DNA of 64,000 bases from Cricetomys ansorgei (GCA_026225945.1 JAMJFZ010001258.1:5202501-5266500), one strand, 5' to 3'. Shown: positions 46,161 to 58,768, numbered from the stretch's first letter. Numbers and translations: made by a program. Notes: a model not told the origin generated them from the letters alone.

Positions 46161-46621
46161 AAAATAAATACACTTTATGGAAATAATATTTCAACTTTAA
46201 AATGATTTTTTAAGAAAAGGCACCAAGTCATTTGATGAGTATCTCATCATCAGAGTCAAGAGTCAAAGGAGGGTGAGGAGAAGAACACCCCCCACACCCT
46301 CCATGCCATACCATATTCAAGATGGGACAGGAAAAGAGAAGCGGTAAAGCTTTAGTTCTTCTGGAACTACGGACTGTGGTCGGCTGGGTCTCAGGGAGGG
46401 AAATCTCAAAGGCAAGAGCCACAGGCCCAGTCCACCCTGGATGAAGACACTGCTGATAGGAATGAAGAACATGCTTGCCTGGCTGAAGGGCACATGGCTA
46501 AAAGCCTGGAGGCGCAGCCATGACATCCAGATGTGTACCCTACAGCCTCAACGTCTGGCCTCAGCTCCTCCATCTGGAAACGCCCGTGAAATCGCTCACC
46601 AGCTTCCTCCCCATAAATGAT
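46161..46621. other. Unique intron sequence
   Basis: No repeat or exon was recognised. Confidence 0.5.
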
Positions 46622-46773
46622 GGGCTGGCAAGACTCAAAGGACGAAACCATACCATGCCTGACCACTGGCTTTGACCCCAGAACCCATGCCGAAGAGAGA
46701 GGACTGACTCTCACGGGTTTTCCTCTGACCCACACACACTTACCATGGCGGGTGAGCACGCAATCGGTCCATG
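46622..46773 (+). mobile_element. B2/B3-type SINE, diverged
   Basis: GGGCTGGCAAGACTCAAAGG head, CCAGAACCCATGCCGAAGAG, GACTGACTCTCACGGGTTTTCCTCTGACC matches the muroid GGAACCCACATGG..CCGACTCCCGCAAGTTGTCCTCTGACC type. Confidence 0.8.
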
Positions 46774-46816
46774 TAAAAACTAAAAACTAAAAACTAAAAA
46801 CTAAAAACTAAAAAAC
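46774..46816. repeat. (AAAAACT)n heptanucleotide repeat
   Basis: About six tandem AAAAACT units that form the tail of the preceding SINE. Confidence 0.97.
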
Positions 46817-48941
46817 GTAAGATGCTCAACCACAGCGATGAAACAGAGTGGGGGAATTACATGGTGGGGACAGTTAAGATTTAGATATTTCTTTCCTCCA
46901 ACTCTTCAGGGGAGTTTGAAACTACCAGTCTCTCACGGAGACAGGAGACCTGAGAGGCAGAGATGGTGAGTGAAGGGGTCTTGCTCTCCTGAGATTTCAA
47001 TTTTTACTTTTAAGCCATCCGATTGCTGCTGATTTAAAAAAAAAAAAAAAATCAAAACTTTCCTTAAATCCTTTCCTTCTCTGTGGCTTGGGACACTTAA
47101 GCCTTAAACTTTCCAAGTAGAGTCTCCTCCCCAGTACGGTTCCCCGAGACAAAAGAGCCAACGCTGGCAGTGGGGGAACGGAACAAGTGCGGGGCGACCG
47201 ACCCCAGCTTCCAACTCAGCTGAAATTGCAACCCCGCGTGCATTTTCTTTTGCCCTTTCGCCCCCGCCACATCTAAAAGGGGTCAGTGGCTCCACGGAGG
47301 TCTCCCCTCCCAACTCTCACGGTCGGTTTCAAGCTGTGATGGGCTTGTAGCCGTGCTTCCTAACCCTACACCCGGGAAGCCCAGGGTCAGCAGTGCCTCT
47401 GGTTAATTTTGTACTGGAAGGAAGGAGCCCCAGGTCGGGGTGAAGATGTCTGACCTTCTGCAGGTCCCCCACCCCCTGCCTGCTCATCCCTGCTGCCTCA
47501 GCCAGAGCGGCCTGCCACTCAAGTATCGTCTTGCTGTAACAAATTACTCCTAACCCAGGATTACGGCTCTTTCCAAATCCCTCCTAGAGAGCAAGGAAAT
47601 AAACATTCTCTCCCAGGACTCTGCCCCAGCTGTTCCCCTGGTTGGTAATCCCCGGCTCTATTTGCTTCTCCTGCGAGCCTCATCTGGGAGGTCCAGCAGG
47701 TCAGCTAGGGAGGCCAACCTGGCCCACTCTGCTCTCAGGCGTAAACTGAATGTCTCAATTGTCCACTGGGCACAGTCAAAGATGAAGGCGGGCTTTCTGT
47801 CCCCGGGCACCCCACACAATGGTTCCCTCGGCCCACACGCACTGGGCTGCCTTGATTCCAGTCACTCACGGAAGTCCACACCCCGAATCTCTTCCTAGCA
47901 GTCCACAAGGATGAGCCCCAACCCAGCTGCTGTGTGCAGGCTAGCTAGCACCATGCCTAGGACGCAGGGCTATGACCCAGGAGGGACAGAGGAAGTGGGG
48001 GCAAACTTAATGGTGTAAAGGGGCAGAGGGAAGGACTGGGTTGCAGGCTGCAGGCTGCAGGAGTGACCTTGGGTCCTCAGCCTGTGGCTTCCCTTCATAA
48101 ACTAGCAGGAGATATGAGCACAGTGGGTTCACTGGGGAAAAGAAACACAGCTCTGCCCACTTCCCAAGTCGCCTGGGACACTTCAGACACGGGGTTGTCC
48201 AGGACGTTTTAATTGTATACACAGCCAGGCTGGGGTGCGGCAAGGAGCAAAGGGCAGGAGAATGGATCTCATAATCAAAGTGGGTTTTAAGGAGATAAGG
48301 ATCACAGAAGCGGCTGTTTTAAGTGTGACTTTCAAAGAGGGGGCAGCACATGGCTGACAGCAAGCTCCCTGACACGGGATCAGCAAGGATAGAAACTTCC
48401 GGGAATCACCAAGAAACAGGAGGAACCCTATCATGTTTCTGTTCCCCCCATGAAGATGGAGAAGAGCTGCCACTAGGAACTTGGTCCAGAGTTCCAGCTT
48501 CAGGCTCTCACATGTGGGCAGGGGCTGACCATCCACTCCCAGGGACCACTGGGCCTCCTTAGGCCAACTTTGTGGCCTTTTCTCTTCTTTCTCTGTGGTT
48601 TGAGTCTTTAAAAGAACTTAGCTGGGGAAGGAGCAGTGAGCATCTGAAGTCAACCACCTAGCTCATTAGTATGTGCTCCGGACAAGAGGAATCCAGTCCA
48701 GCAGCATCAAGATCGAGGGTTCCTCCTCCCTCCGCGGGTCTTCACTATTAATAACAAGAGAGTTTCCCAGCTCTGGTTTATTTATGATCCCAACCAGCCA
48801 TGACCACAGAACCTGGTCCCGTGAACTTCCAGAGCTCCCAGGGATCCAGCAGAGAGGGACTCAGGCCACAGAGAGCTTGGCCTAAGAGCTACCTTTTTAA
48901 GCACACAACATGACTCCTGAGCTCTTTTCCACCACCCACCA
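46817..48941. other. Unique intron sequence, 2.1 kb
   Basis: An A-run lies at 47036-47051, and GCAGGCT is repeated in tandem at 48044-48059. No mobile element or exon was recognised. Confidence 0.5.
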
Positions 48942-48976
48942 CCTACACACCACACACACACACACACACACACACC
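48942..48976. repeat. (CA)n microsatellite
   Basis: CA run following an ACCACCCACCACC stretch. Confidence 0.97.
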
Positions 48977-49055
48977 CCTCTATCTTCTCTCTCCATCATG
49001 GAGTTGATTGACATAAGATTCTAGAAGGAATACGCTGAATAAAAATATAAAAGTT

Positions 49056-49191
49056 ACCCAGACGGTTGTGGCGCACGCTTTAATCCCAGCGCTCAGGAGG
49101 CAGAGGCAAGCGGATTTCTGTGAGTTCGAGGCCAGCCTGGTCTACAGAGTGAGTTCCAGGACAGCCAGAGTTACAACAGAGAAACCCTGTT
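49056..49191 (+). mobile_element. B1 SINE
   Basis: GTTGTGGCGCACGCTTTAATCC, GTGAGTTCGAGGCCAGCCTG, CAGGACAGCCAGAGTTACAAC, GAGAAACCCTGT. The tail is TTTCTTTCTCTC instead of poly-A. Confidence 0.96.
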
Positions 49192-50309
49192 TCTTTCTCT
49201 CTTTCTCACCATATATATAAATCCCTCTAGAGTGCAGGCAGTACCACAGTGGCAGAAGATTGGGGGGAGGGGGAACCTCCCTAATTCCATCAAGAGTGAC
49301 ACAGCAAAATGATGCCCACACAAGCTCAGGGGTGTGAGGCCTAGGTGGGAATCTGGGCCCTGGACACAAGGTTTCTCTTGTCAGATTCTAAAGGACCCCG
49401 GCCTGTAACGTGAGGGTAATGACAGGGTGGCAACAGCACCTCCTCACAGTGTGTCTAAGAGCCAGGGAAGAGCAGCCTGCCCTCCACCAGCTAGGCTTCA
49501 AAAGACATGAGCTGAGCTCACACATTTCCATCCACAAACACAGACTCTCATCACTGGGAGAAAAATATTCATTCGATATGCACATACAGAACGTGGTCAG
49601 GTGACTGGCTGCCCAGGTTGTACGCCTGGTTAACGGACTAGCCGACAAGCCAACACTCTTGCCCGCGTGCAAATGGACAGGTCAGAAATTATTCCTTCAG
49701 TGATTTCAAATAAATCTTAACTTCTCTTTCTGCCCCAGAAGTGGGCTTTGCTGTGAGAATTCAGCGAGCTGAAGTCCCCCAACCACCTGAGAGAAGGAGG
49801 GCCCGCTCAGTTTATGATGTTTAATGAGGTCCCAGCTGTAGAAATGGCAAGCACAGCTCGGAACCTACTGGGATGCCAGTGAGTTACCATCATCCCAACC
49901 CGCCGTCCCCCAGAGTTCCTCGTGACTCACTGCAGACATGGGGCACAAAGTGTCACTCGCACCCCCACTTACAGAGAGAAGAAGTGCTGCTTCAGCAAAT
50001 TCTCCTGAATGACACTTCATGCAATGCCGTAACACCTGTGTGCCCAGGAACACCCCCCAGGAGTCCCATTCCTGACACCACAATGTCTCCTCGCTTCTGG
50101 ACCACAGCGCCCCGCTCCCTCACCCGCTTCTACAGCTGAATTAATTGACTTGCTGAAACAGTCTTGCGAGCGCTCAGAAGCAGGTCAGAGCCAAGTCCTC
50201 CAACTTCATCCACTCACCAAAAACTGAGTGTCTAACACATGCCAAAGGTTGCCATTCAAAAAAGCTGGGTTCTTTAAGAAAGGACACCGAAGAAGACTGT
50301 CTAAAGGCA
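49192..50309. other. Unique intron sequence
   Basis: No repeat or exon was recognised. Confidence 0.5.
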
Positions 50310-50455
50310 GGTAAGCTGAGGTTTCCTTGTCAGTAAAATGAGAGTACTGACGAGCAGCCATCTCTTGGGGATCTTGTAGAGATCAAAGGCTTGGCAAGGG
50401 GTCTGGGGTTTGGTGAGTGCTTCATAAATGCCAGCTATTATATTATTAGCTGGCT
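50310..50455 (+). mobile_element. MIR element with a TCF/LEF site
   Basis: TGAGGTTTCCTTGTCAGTAAAATGAGAG and GTGAGTGCTTCATAAATGCC fit the MIR core and tail. It includes AGATCAAAGG at 50380-50389. Confidence 0.85.
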
Positions 50456-51439
50456 ATTATATTTCAATTAATATAATCAGCATCATCAGAAAGTCCCTTG
50501 AGTTACTGCAAGACGCTAAATCACCTAAGTAGTAAGTACCAGAGAGACACGCTGCAGTGCCCCAAGGGGACAGAACACTTCTGTAGGTAAAAACAGAGTG
50601 CCAAACATATTCTAATTAGCTGGCCTCCAACTCCTCCAGCCCCATGCCATATTCCACCCAGCCTTCTGATAAAGTGGGGTGCTCCTCTTTGTCTGCTTGG
50701 GCTCTTTCTGGGTGCCCCGAGCTCAGCTGCAGGCCCGGAACTCTCGTTTTCTCGCTCCCATGCTTAGAGGAGCAGTACAAACGCTTGCGAACCATCAGCA
50801 CCCTGACTCACGCCCACACGCTCTGAGGTACAGGTCACAGGCAGGCACGGGGGGCCCAAGCTGGCTCACAGACTGGGGCGGTGCAACGCACTGGGCTAGA
50901 CCCAGCAGTGGCTGCTCAAGGCCATCAGCAGCTCACCATCCAGCAGAGGCTCTGCAACATGCACAAAGCAAAAAGGGGAAAGAAAGCCCAGCTCGCAGAG
51001 GAAGCCTGCCACCCTTCTCCAGACCACACGTCAATTCTTGGTTTTTGCCTCCTTCATCTTTCCTCAGAGATGTCGATATGATTAAAACTCAAGCTTTTAG
51101 ATTGTCTTGCGGGAACGGGGGGGGGGGGGGTTTAACACAGCTGGGGAAGAGAAATTCGAAAAATCCCGGGGCGCCCTGGCTTGACATCATAAGGCATTAA
51201 AACAAGGGTCAGACATTCAGCACTAAAACAAACATTAGTGCCAGCCCCTCTCAATCCAAAGCCTGTGTGGATTTCCTTCCACACGGGCCACGGTCTCCCA
51301 GCATGGGGAAAGCAAAACTCCCAGCATGGGGAAAGCAAAAGCTAGCCAAGGGAGACGGGGAGACACCCAGAATCAGCCCGCGTGGGGATCTGGCTTGAGG
51401 TGTGGCTTACAGAGGGGATCGGGTAAGCTCTCGCTGGCA
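50456..51439. other. Unique intron sequence with a G14 run
   Basis: A 14-base G run lies at 51117-51130. A 19-bp direct duplication (CTCCCAGCATGGGGAAAGC) occurs at 51295 and 51319. Confidence 0.55.
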
Positions 51440-51562
51440 TTGGACTCCTGACAGAATACTTAAGCTCCCTGAGCCTCGGTCCCCTCGTCTGTTGCGCTCT
51501 AGCGAGCCCTGATTGTCAGCAGGACCTGGCGCGTGGTCAGCGCTCAGGAAACACCGGCTCTT
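51440..51562 (+). mobile_element. MIR element
   Basis: CTCCCTGAGCCTCGGTCCCC and ACCTGGCGCGTGGTCAGCGCTCAG match the MIR core and tail. Confidence 0.82.
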
Positions 51563-51689
51563 TCAGGACACCGTCTGTTAGGCTGACATTTCCTACATTC
51601 GATGAGTCGGGCAATTATGTCGGTAGGATCTCTTAGTTCCTCTTGCTGTCCAACAGGGCAGAATGCCAACCGAAATTTATTGCCTGGGA

Positions 51690-51795
51690 AGCTGGTTGTG
51701 GTGGTGTGTGCTCTATAACCCCAACCCTCAGGAGGCTACAGCAGGAGGACCTGGAGTTCAGTCAGCCCGGGCTCACGGAAGACTTCGTCAGAAGA
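51690..51795 (+). mobile_element. B1-type SINE, decayed
   Basis: GGTTGTGGTGGTGTGTGCTC, CTCAGGAGGCTACAGCAGGAGG and GAGTTCAGTCAGCCCGGGCT, followed by GA-rich sequence to 51880. Confidence 0.75.
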
Positions 51796-54700
51796 AAGGG
51801 AAGACTGGAGAGTGAAGAGAATAGAAAAGGGGGGAGGGGCATGGGGCAGAGAAGAGGGGAGGGAGAGGATGTCTGCTTTCTAAGAAGCGGACGCAGAAAG
51901 AGAAACTGAGTGGTAGGAAAACACAAAGCAGTAGAGTCGCAAGGTTGAGGATCTCACTGTAAGGAGCACTGTCTGATAGTCTCCCCGTTTTTCCATTGAC
52001 CACTCCAGAAAAGGCTGGAAGACAGCTTAACTAGCTCAAAGCCTTGGGGTTGGGCGTGACGGTTCTAAGGGCAGGTGTATGCTCCTCTCACTGGGACCCC
52101 ACGAAGCCATGGACCATCTCTTTAAGACCCGCTGAACACTGAACAGATGCGCACTCATCCCAACAGAAAACCATGTGACCATACAGCACTCCAGAAGCTC
52201 GAACCACGCCTAGCGTAGGACACACAGCCACCTCCTCGCCAGGCAGAGCGGCCTAGCCTCCAGCCTGAGGCAGGGACGACAGCAACGAGAAGCGGGGTCT
52301 GAAGGGGACCCGAGCTGCAGGCAGGCTCCAGGCAGGAAGGGGACCACAGTCTGGAGAGTCACATACACCCAGGGCTGGCCAAGGAGGCTTGCTGCATACT
52401 CCAAGATGGCGCCCACTGACTTCTCGCCAGCTGCCTGCCCTTCGACATGGAGGCCTCTGCTTCTGCATTCCGTTCCACCCCAGCTGTCAATCAGAGGTGC
52501 TCTCAGGTCTTGACAGCAGGTGCCATGGATGCCAGGGTGGATGGCGAGGTGACATTTCGCCCTCGCTGACCTCATTATCTTCAGGCGCCAAGGATTCATT
52601 AATGAAAACAACACAGCACACATACCAACGTCTAAAACGCCACCGTGGGGCCACGGCTTGCCCAGAATTCTAAGAGCCAGCCACCCACTCGCCACCTATC
52701 ACTCCTGCTTTTAAAGAAGGGCAAAGGTGACATTACTGCACGCCACCAACTCAAAGTTTTACCACAAAGACACTTACGAGGGGTTCCGGCCTGTCGGGTT
52801 TGTAACGAAACGGAAGCCGGGCTCCCCCAGGGTTGTCTGCAGTTAAAACCATCAGGAGAATCTGGCTATGGTCTACGTTTCGTGAAGGAGCAGGTGTCAG
52901 ACCTGGCTGAAATCCACAGGAAAAACTGTTGGGCTGTCCACGTGACAGCGTCCACACCTGAAAATCACTATTTCCAAAACACTCGTCTGTTTGCCACTTT
53001 AAAAGGAAAAGGGGGGAAACATCACCGCTGAACGCCGTCCTCTGGGGTGGTAGGATTACAGAGTCCTTGCTTCTTTGTTCCTTCTATAATATTGTTTTGA
53101 CGCATAACTGACACACACAGGGGTACACCTGTAACCCCAGTACTTGGGAAGCAGGAAGTTCAGGAGTTCACAACTAGCTCTGTCCACTGGAGAGGTGGGG
53201 GGCGATGGACATGAGAAGTAAAGGGGCTACCAAGAACAGCGACATTGAAAGTCGGCCAAAGAAACCAGAAAGGTCCGTCACGCTACATCAGGGGAGTCCT
53301 ACGCTCGAGAGACAAGAAGTTCAGTATCCACCGAGCCCTGCACCTACTTTCCCAAAAGGCCTTGCAAACAAGGGCCCAACCAAGAGTCATATCCTTTGTT
53401 CCCGCATCGCCAAGAGGCAAGCGGGACTGAGCGTACCAACGGATGCTGCACCCCGGGCCGCCCCAGAACCGCAGTTCCGAACATGCTAGGAGGCCCCTGC
53501 AACGTCAACGCAGAATGATTTATTTCACATTGCCTCCACAGTCTGGGGCACATGACATGCTTGCCCCTTGTGGAGACTTCAACAAGGGTGACTTGGTAGA
53601 GGAGTTGAGCACAAGAATGCTCTCTGGGGCTGTTCCAGCCAAGATGGTTCCGATGCCACGGCCCACGGCCCACCAGCCCCAGAAACCTGTATAGAGCCTG
53701 TGTGGGGTTGTACTTCACTCTTGTCCCCGGCGTGGACTCTGCTTTCTGTTTCCATGATGACTGCATTGGTTTCCTAACTATCATGGCTGCCTCCCAGAGC
53801 CACACCTTGCTCAAGGACTTCTCCCCAGCAACCAGCACCACGCCAGCAAGCACTCGGTACGTAAGAGATGTACAAGGCTCAGTCTACCCCGAAGGGGGTC
53901 CCTCTGACAGAAGGGCTCAGGAGAAAGCCTGAGGGCACTGCTCAGAGGACCTACACCTACCCTTCAATCCAACAGGTCGCCTACACAGAACCTTCGCTGT
54001 TCACAGTACAACAGTCAAACAGGTGCCACAGAGAACAGGGCCACACGCCTGGGAGAGGCAGCTTGGAATTTAACTACCTCCCCATCTTAAGAGAGGGCAC
54101 TCTTCACCGAACACCTTCCATGTGGCAGACGCTGGCCGAATGCTGAACAGAGCCCATGTACTATTTCACAACAGCGGACGACATAAATGTCCCTGTTACT
54201 GCCACCGCTGGAACCCACTCGTGGCTCAGTGAGCCGACACTGGGGCTGCTCTGCAGTGGGCACCCCGGATCACCTTGCTCGGCTCTCTCCAGTGTCTTAC
54301 AGAGACACCCTCTGAAGGCCACATTTTAAGCTCTCTGGTGCTTCGGTTTTAACCATCACTGAAAAAACCATAAACAAAATTCCACTTTCATCACCTCTGT
54401 ACAAGGAATATAAGATCTGATCCAAAGGCCCAGCCCTGAGATCCACTGGTAAATAGTGTGTTTGCTACTCTACTGAGAAATCTGACCAGGACAAGAATAC
54501 TTGGCCATCCTAATCAACGCTTCTTAGGAGAGTCTACCTATGGGGCACCTGCCCATCAAGGAGGACGCTGAACACAGAGGGGAAGGTAGCCACAAAGAGT
54601 GGCTGGGAGACCACCCTTCCCCTCGGCTCAACTGCAATGGACGGGACGGAAGAGAATCCCACCCTGGCCCTGGCTGCTTCAGCCAGGCTGGAGGAAGCAG

Positions 54701-55977
54701 AGTCCTCATGAGGACTACACCTTCCACCCTCCTTAGTCACTGTCTCACAAAGACACCACAGGGCAAACAGACACCAAGGATGCTCAACGCCTGCTCCACT
54801 GCCCTGCAGGTCCTGTCTCGTCCTGTGCAGCGCGGTGTCTGTTTCTACCCGTCTCAGAGGGCTCCTTCACTGAAGCAGCCACTGCTAGCTCAGGGACATC
54901 TCCACACAGGCGCTCCCTGGACATCATGCCCCACCAGTGGGGCTTCATCCCTGACAGTTTGGGAATATGTTAGGAACGAAACCCAGGGTAACCTGAACCA
55001 TCGTTCAGGATGCAAGCTTGGCTTCGTAGCAGACACGGATTTGAGAGCCGCTGGCTATTTCACGTGCAGCAGGGACAAAGAATGGAAGGACTTGCGTTGG
55101 GGGGTGGGTGAGAAAGTACTGGTCCCCAAACCCCTTGCCAGGAACTCTGCCACTGGGCTAAGACACGGGAGTGTTCACAGTCCTCTGAGCTTCTGAGGTT
55201 TAGGGAACAACACATCACACTCATAGCTGCCAGGCAGTGCGAGCTGCTGGGGCTCATTCTGGAGCTCCTGTGTGGGCGGCAGCAGCGTTAGGGATACAAC
55301 CATCTGAGGAGCTTGGTGGCATTTCGGGGAGGGGGCAGATGCAGGGCACTGTGCTGCAAAGCAGAAGATAAATCACCTCCTTCCTTTCAAATGAAAACAG
55401 CACCCCCGTGCCTTCTTTTCTGCAGCCAGAACAGATGACATAACCCTCCAGCGGAAGCCACCGGAGAGGGAGATGAGAATGGACCCAAGAGCCCCCATGG
55501 TGCCTCCTGACTCTGCTGGAGCTCCAGGGTACTTGCCTAGGCATGCCACAGGCTCACAAAGAACTGGACTATAGACACACTCTGGAGCCCCACACAAACT
55601 GAACAAGCGCACTCCGCCCTACCGGAGAACACGCTATCCCTGCCCTTGGGACCCAGGAAACAGATTCCTTAGGTGTCATTAACTTTTAGTATCAAGTAAA
55701 TTAGAAGTGAATGTATAAAGCATGACGTAGCTTGGAACTGATGCTCACGAATGCCTTCCCAGCAGACCAGCGGTGCCAACAGTAAACCCCTGCCCGAGCC
55801 CAGCCCATCACCACCCTGTGACACCAGCCTCAGTCATCAGTGTAGGGCCCTCCAGATCCTGTCTCTCTCCCTTTCTTCACTCTGGGATTTCTAGTAAAGA
55901 AAGCCCATGGTGCAGAAAAGACCAGCAGAGCCCAGAAACAGTACCAGGCCTGGTGCTCCCCGCTCTGGTTCAGGCTA
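51796..55977. other. Largely unique intron sequence, 4.2 kb
   Basis: Holds GA-rich sequence (51796-51880), a possible B1 fragment near 53108-53190 (GTACACCTGTAACCCCAGTA) and a MIR-like piece (listed). Plus- and minus-strand frames of 120-218 codons (for example 54540-55196, 53344-53853) match nothing I recognise. Confidence 0.5.
54105..54205 (-). mobile_element. MIR-like fragment
   Basis: ACACCTTCCATGTGGCAGACGCTG resembles the reversed MIR tail (TTCCATGTGCCAGGCACTG). The rest is weak. Confidence 0.5.
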
Positions 55978-56070
55978 ATAATAAATAATAATACTTTGCG
56001 CATCTCCGGTGCCTTTCATCTGAGGATTTCAAAGTGCTCTGCAAACATTAGCTAATTATTGCTCGCGGAG
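55978..56070 (+). repeat. Ancient amniote repeat-like segment
   Basis: GCCTTTCATCTGAGGATTTCAAAGTGCTCTGCAAACATTAGCTAATTA follows an old 3' segment known from CR1/MIR-like vertebrate repeats (GAGGATCTCAAAGCGCTTTACAAAC). I am sure of the pattern, not of the family name. Confidence 0.5.
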
Positions 56071-57398
56071 TCCTGAGAGACAGGAGAGGGGACGACGAGT
56101 AAAGAGTGGGGGAAAAGGAAGGAAAATAGCCCTCGGGACCGCGGACATCCGGGCATCCCAAACTCCCCCAAGGACGAGCTCTTAGGGGCTGAGGGGAGCC
56201 AGGAACTGACTACTCATTTCAGGCTGAGGCATAGAACTGGGCTTTCCAGCCCTGGACACAGACACCGTCATACTGAAGAAGCGCCAACACCAACAGTAGA
56301 CTTCCATTCTAGAAGCACCTTTGACCTTGAAATGAAGCCTTGCAAAATCACCACCAGACATTCTAAATCTGGTCGCAGCCAAAGAAATTTTCACAATTTA
56401 ATTATCAGTGAGGATTCTTTCCCGTAGGCACCCTGGACCTAAGTCCTTGCTCTATCTAAGGCTGGGAACTTTGGAGCTATGGGGTCACAGAGCACTGGAA
56501 GAGCAGTACGCAGTAGAGGCATCCCTCCCACATTTCAGGACTCTGACCACCAGCATTTCAGCTGAACGCCAACCCAGAAACCAGTCATGCCCCATCTCCA
56601 AGCTGCCACAGGCAGACCAGCTCCAACCCTTTGGTGCACACGCCCATTCTCAAATGCAGAGAGAACTGGTGTGTGCCTCCAAGTTTCAGCAGAACCGGGG
56701 GGTGGGGTGGGGGGGAGACGGGACAGAGAGAGACAGAGCGGGAAACCTAAACAGGGAGCTTCTGCGTGTATGTACTACTTCCCACAGACTCGTCAAAATT
56801 CACGAGGAAGATGAGTTGAAGATCTCTGTTACATGGAAGAAAGATGCTTTGGTCCCCCTCGAGCACTTAAACTAAACCCCAAAATATGCAATGCAAATAT
56901 TCCCTAGATAGATTCTCAATGAAGTGCAAGAATGAACAGCTGAGCTAGACAGGTGCTTGCATGTAAATGACAGGGCTTCTGGAAGACCTGGCTACAAGTT
57001 AATGGACTCTCTGCCAGCTCAACACCTAGCAAACCCTTTCATCATAGAGAAGAGAAATTTCAGTTTGGGTCCTGACCAAATTACCTGTAATTCCAAAGTC
57101 CTCGTCTCCTTCCTAAAATGCTTTTGCTCTCAGCTCTTGCCTTTCTTCCTTACCCATTGCCTCCACCGGAGGTCAGAGCATCGTCCCAGCAGCGCACTGC
57201 TGGGTCCCTAACCCCCACCCTCCCCAGACGAGTCCCTGCCCACTGTAGGCCATCAACAAACACTGCAGTCAAAGGAAGAAGACACTCAACGCTTTCCTAG
57301 CCCAGCTAGGCTCCCACGGTCTGGCTCCCACATTTATGAATGGAGCCGTCAGCCATGGTGAAAATCCAAATAGCCAGGCCTATCCCACTCTCTGAAAG
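56071..57398. other. Unique intron sequence, part possibly conserved
   Basis: 56200-56420 is repeat-free and ends in AAAGAAATTTTCACAATTTAATTATC. G-rich sequence lies at 56694-56745. No exon was recognised. Confidence 0.5.
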
Positions 57399-57543
57399 CA
57401 GTATTCTCCAAACGTCCCAGCCTGATGGAATCACTGAGGGACCCCTCGGTGTCTAGGTGCCCTTCCCTGAACAGTCTGACTTAATGGAGCAAGTGCAACC
57501 TAGACGTCAGGCCTGATGGGCAGCAAAGTTTGAGGACCATTAA
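57399..57543 (+). mobile_element. MER5A (hAT-Charlie, nonautonomous)
   Basis: Starts CAGTATTCTCCAAACGT, has GATGGAATCACTGAGGG and ends AAAGTTTGAGGACCATT. Terminal sequences and the internal 'AGAATCACCTGGAGGG' region correspond to MER5A. Confidence 0.8.
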
Positions 57544-57934
57544 CAAAGCCCTCACAATAAGGTGCAATAGTAACTGCAGGGAGCGTCGAAGAAACGCAGG
57601 CTTCTCGGCCTGGGCCAGAGGCCTAGAGCTGAAGTAGCACAGACTTGAGGCGGCACAGGAGTAAAGACCGTCCATGGAGCGATGCCCAGATTGCCTTTGC
57701 GCCTTCGGGACCACCCTTCTGGCTATGTGGCTCTTCTGAGAACGCCAAGCCTTTGCTAATGCCTTTCTTCTGTTCAGTCCCAAGTTACTGCTTACCTGCC
57801 AATCTCAGACACCACATGTTTTCCAGTATCCCAGGAATAAGGATTCCCACTCCACGCCCCCAAGTCCTTAACCATCAAGTACCAGCTAAAGCTGGGTTTC
57901 TTCAGGATGGGCAGTGTGAAGGCCCACAGGCAGG

Positions 57935-58110
57935 AACACCAGATTCAAAGCTAGCTTCCACTGCTGACTAACTTGATGACCTCGGTCAAGGTCTTAAACT
58001 TCTCCTGGTTTCAGTTGCATCACTTATAAAAGGAGGCCGTCCCCTCTAGCTCCCCAACTGTGCGAGGATGAAAACAATTATATAAAGTGCTAGGAGGGGT
58101 ATCTTAGCTT
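57935..58110 (+). mobile_element. MIR element
   Basis: CCAGATTCAAAGCTAGCTTCC, CTTGATGACCTCGGTCAAGG, TTTCAGTTGCATCACTTATAAAAGG and ATATAAAGTGCTAGG follow MIR nearly end to end. Confidence 0.87.
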
Positions 58111-58258
58111 AAGTGACTTAGAGTGCAAGTGACTCAGCTCTTAGCTAGCCTTGGTGAGTGCTTTGCAAAGTTTAGAATCACCCAAAGAACTTAATATGCC
58201 TGGTACCTAACTCCTCCATCAGGAGACCAGAGCGTTGGACTGCTATAAAAAGCTCTCC

Positions 58259-58455
58259 AGGGCCTGGAAGAGTGGCTCAGTAGTTAAGATTGTTGGCTAC
58301 TCTTTCAGATCATTGTTCGGTTCCCAGCACCCAACTCAGAGAGCACACACCACTCCAGGAGATCTGACACCCTCTTCTGGCCTTCATGGGTACCTGTACT
58401 CATATACACATATACACACATGCACAGACATATATAAAAATAATAAAAATAAAAT
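58259..58455 (+). mobile_element. B3 SINE
   Basis: GGCCTGGAAGAGTGGCTCAG head, GTTCGGTTCCCAGCACCCAA, GAGATCTGACACCCTCTTCTGG and an AATAATAAAAATAAAAT tail. Confidence 0.95.
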
Positions 58456-58463
58456 ATTTCCCA

Positions 58464-58582
58464 GGGACAGGCAAGATGGCTTTGCAGGTAAACCAAATGG
58501 CCTGAGTTTGATCCCCAGAAACCACACAGTGGAGGAGAGAATTAACTCCCCAAGCTATCCTTTGACCACCACGTGCATGCCA
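58464..58582 (+). mobile_element. B2/B3-type SINE
   Basis: GGACAGGCAAGATGGCTTTG head, GAGTTTGATCCCCAGAAACC and ACAGTGGAGGAGAGAATTAA, with a CA-rich tail. Confidence 0.9.
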
Positions 58583-58768
58583 AACACACACACAGACACA
58601 CACAGCACACACACACACAAATATACACACACATACACGAATACATACGCACATATGCACACATACAACACATACACACACACATGCATACATACATACA
58701 AATATACACACATACATACATACACACATACATACATACACACATACATACATACAAACATACATACC
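58583..58768. repeat. (CA)n to (CATA)n array
   Basis: CA repeats pass into CATACATA and ATACAAATAC units. Grown from the tail of the preceding SINE. Confidence 0.97.

Noticed and set aside
45236..46167. Frames of 150-293 codons with His-Thr or Cys-Val repeats
   Set aside because: Artefacts of the expanded TG array within a B3 SINE.
53200..53930. Possible processed pseudogene
   Set aside because: No recognisable parent protein, no poly-A tail and no consistent frame were found. Left as unique intron.
54540..55196. 218-codon plus-strand frame
   Set aside because: No recognised domain or homologue from memory. It is antisense to Tcf7l2 and has no promoter or poly-A context that I could support.
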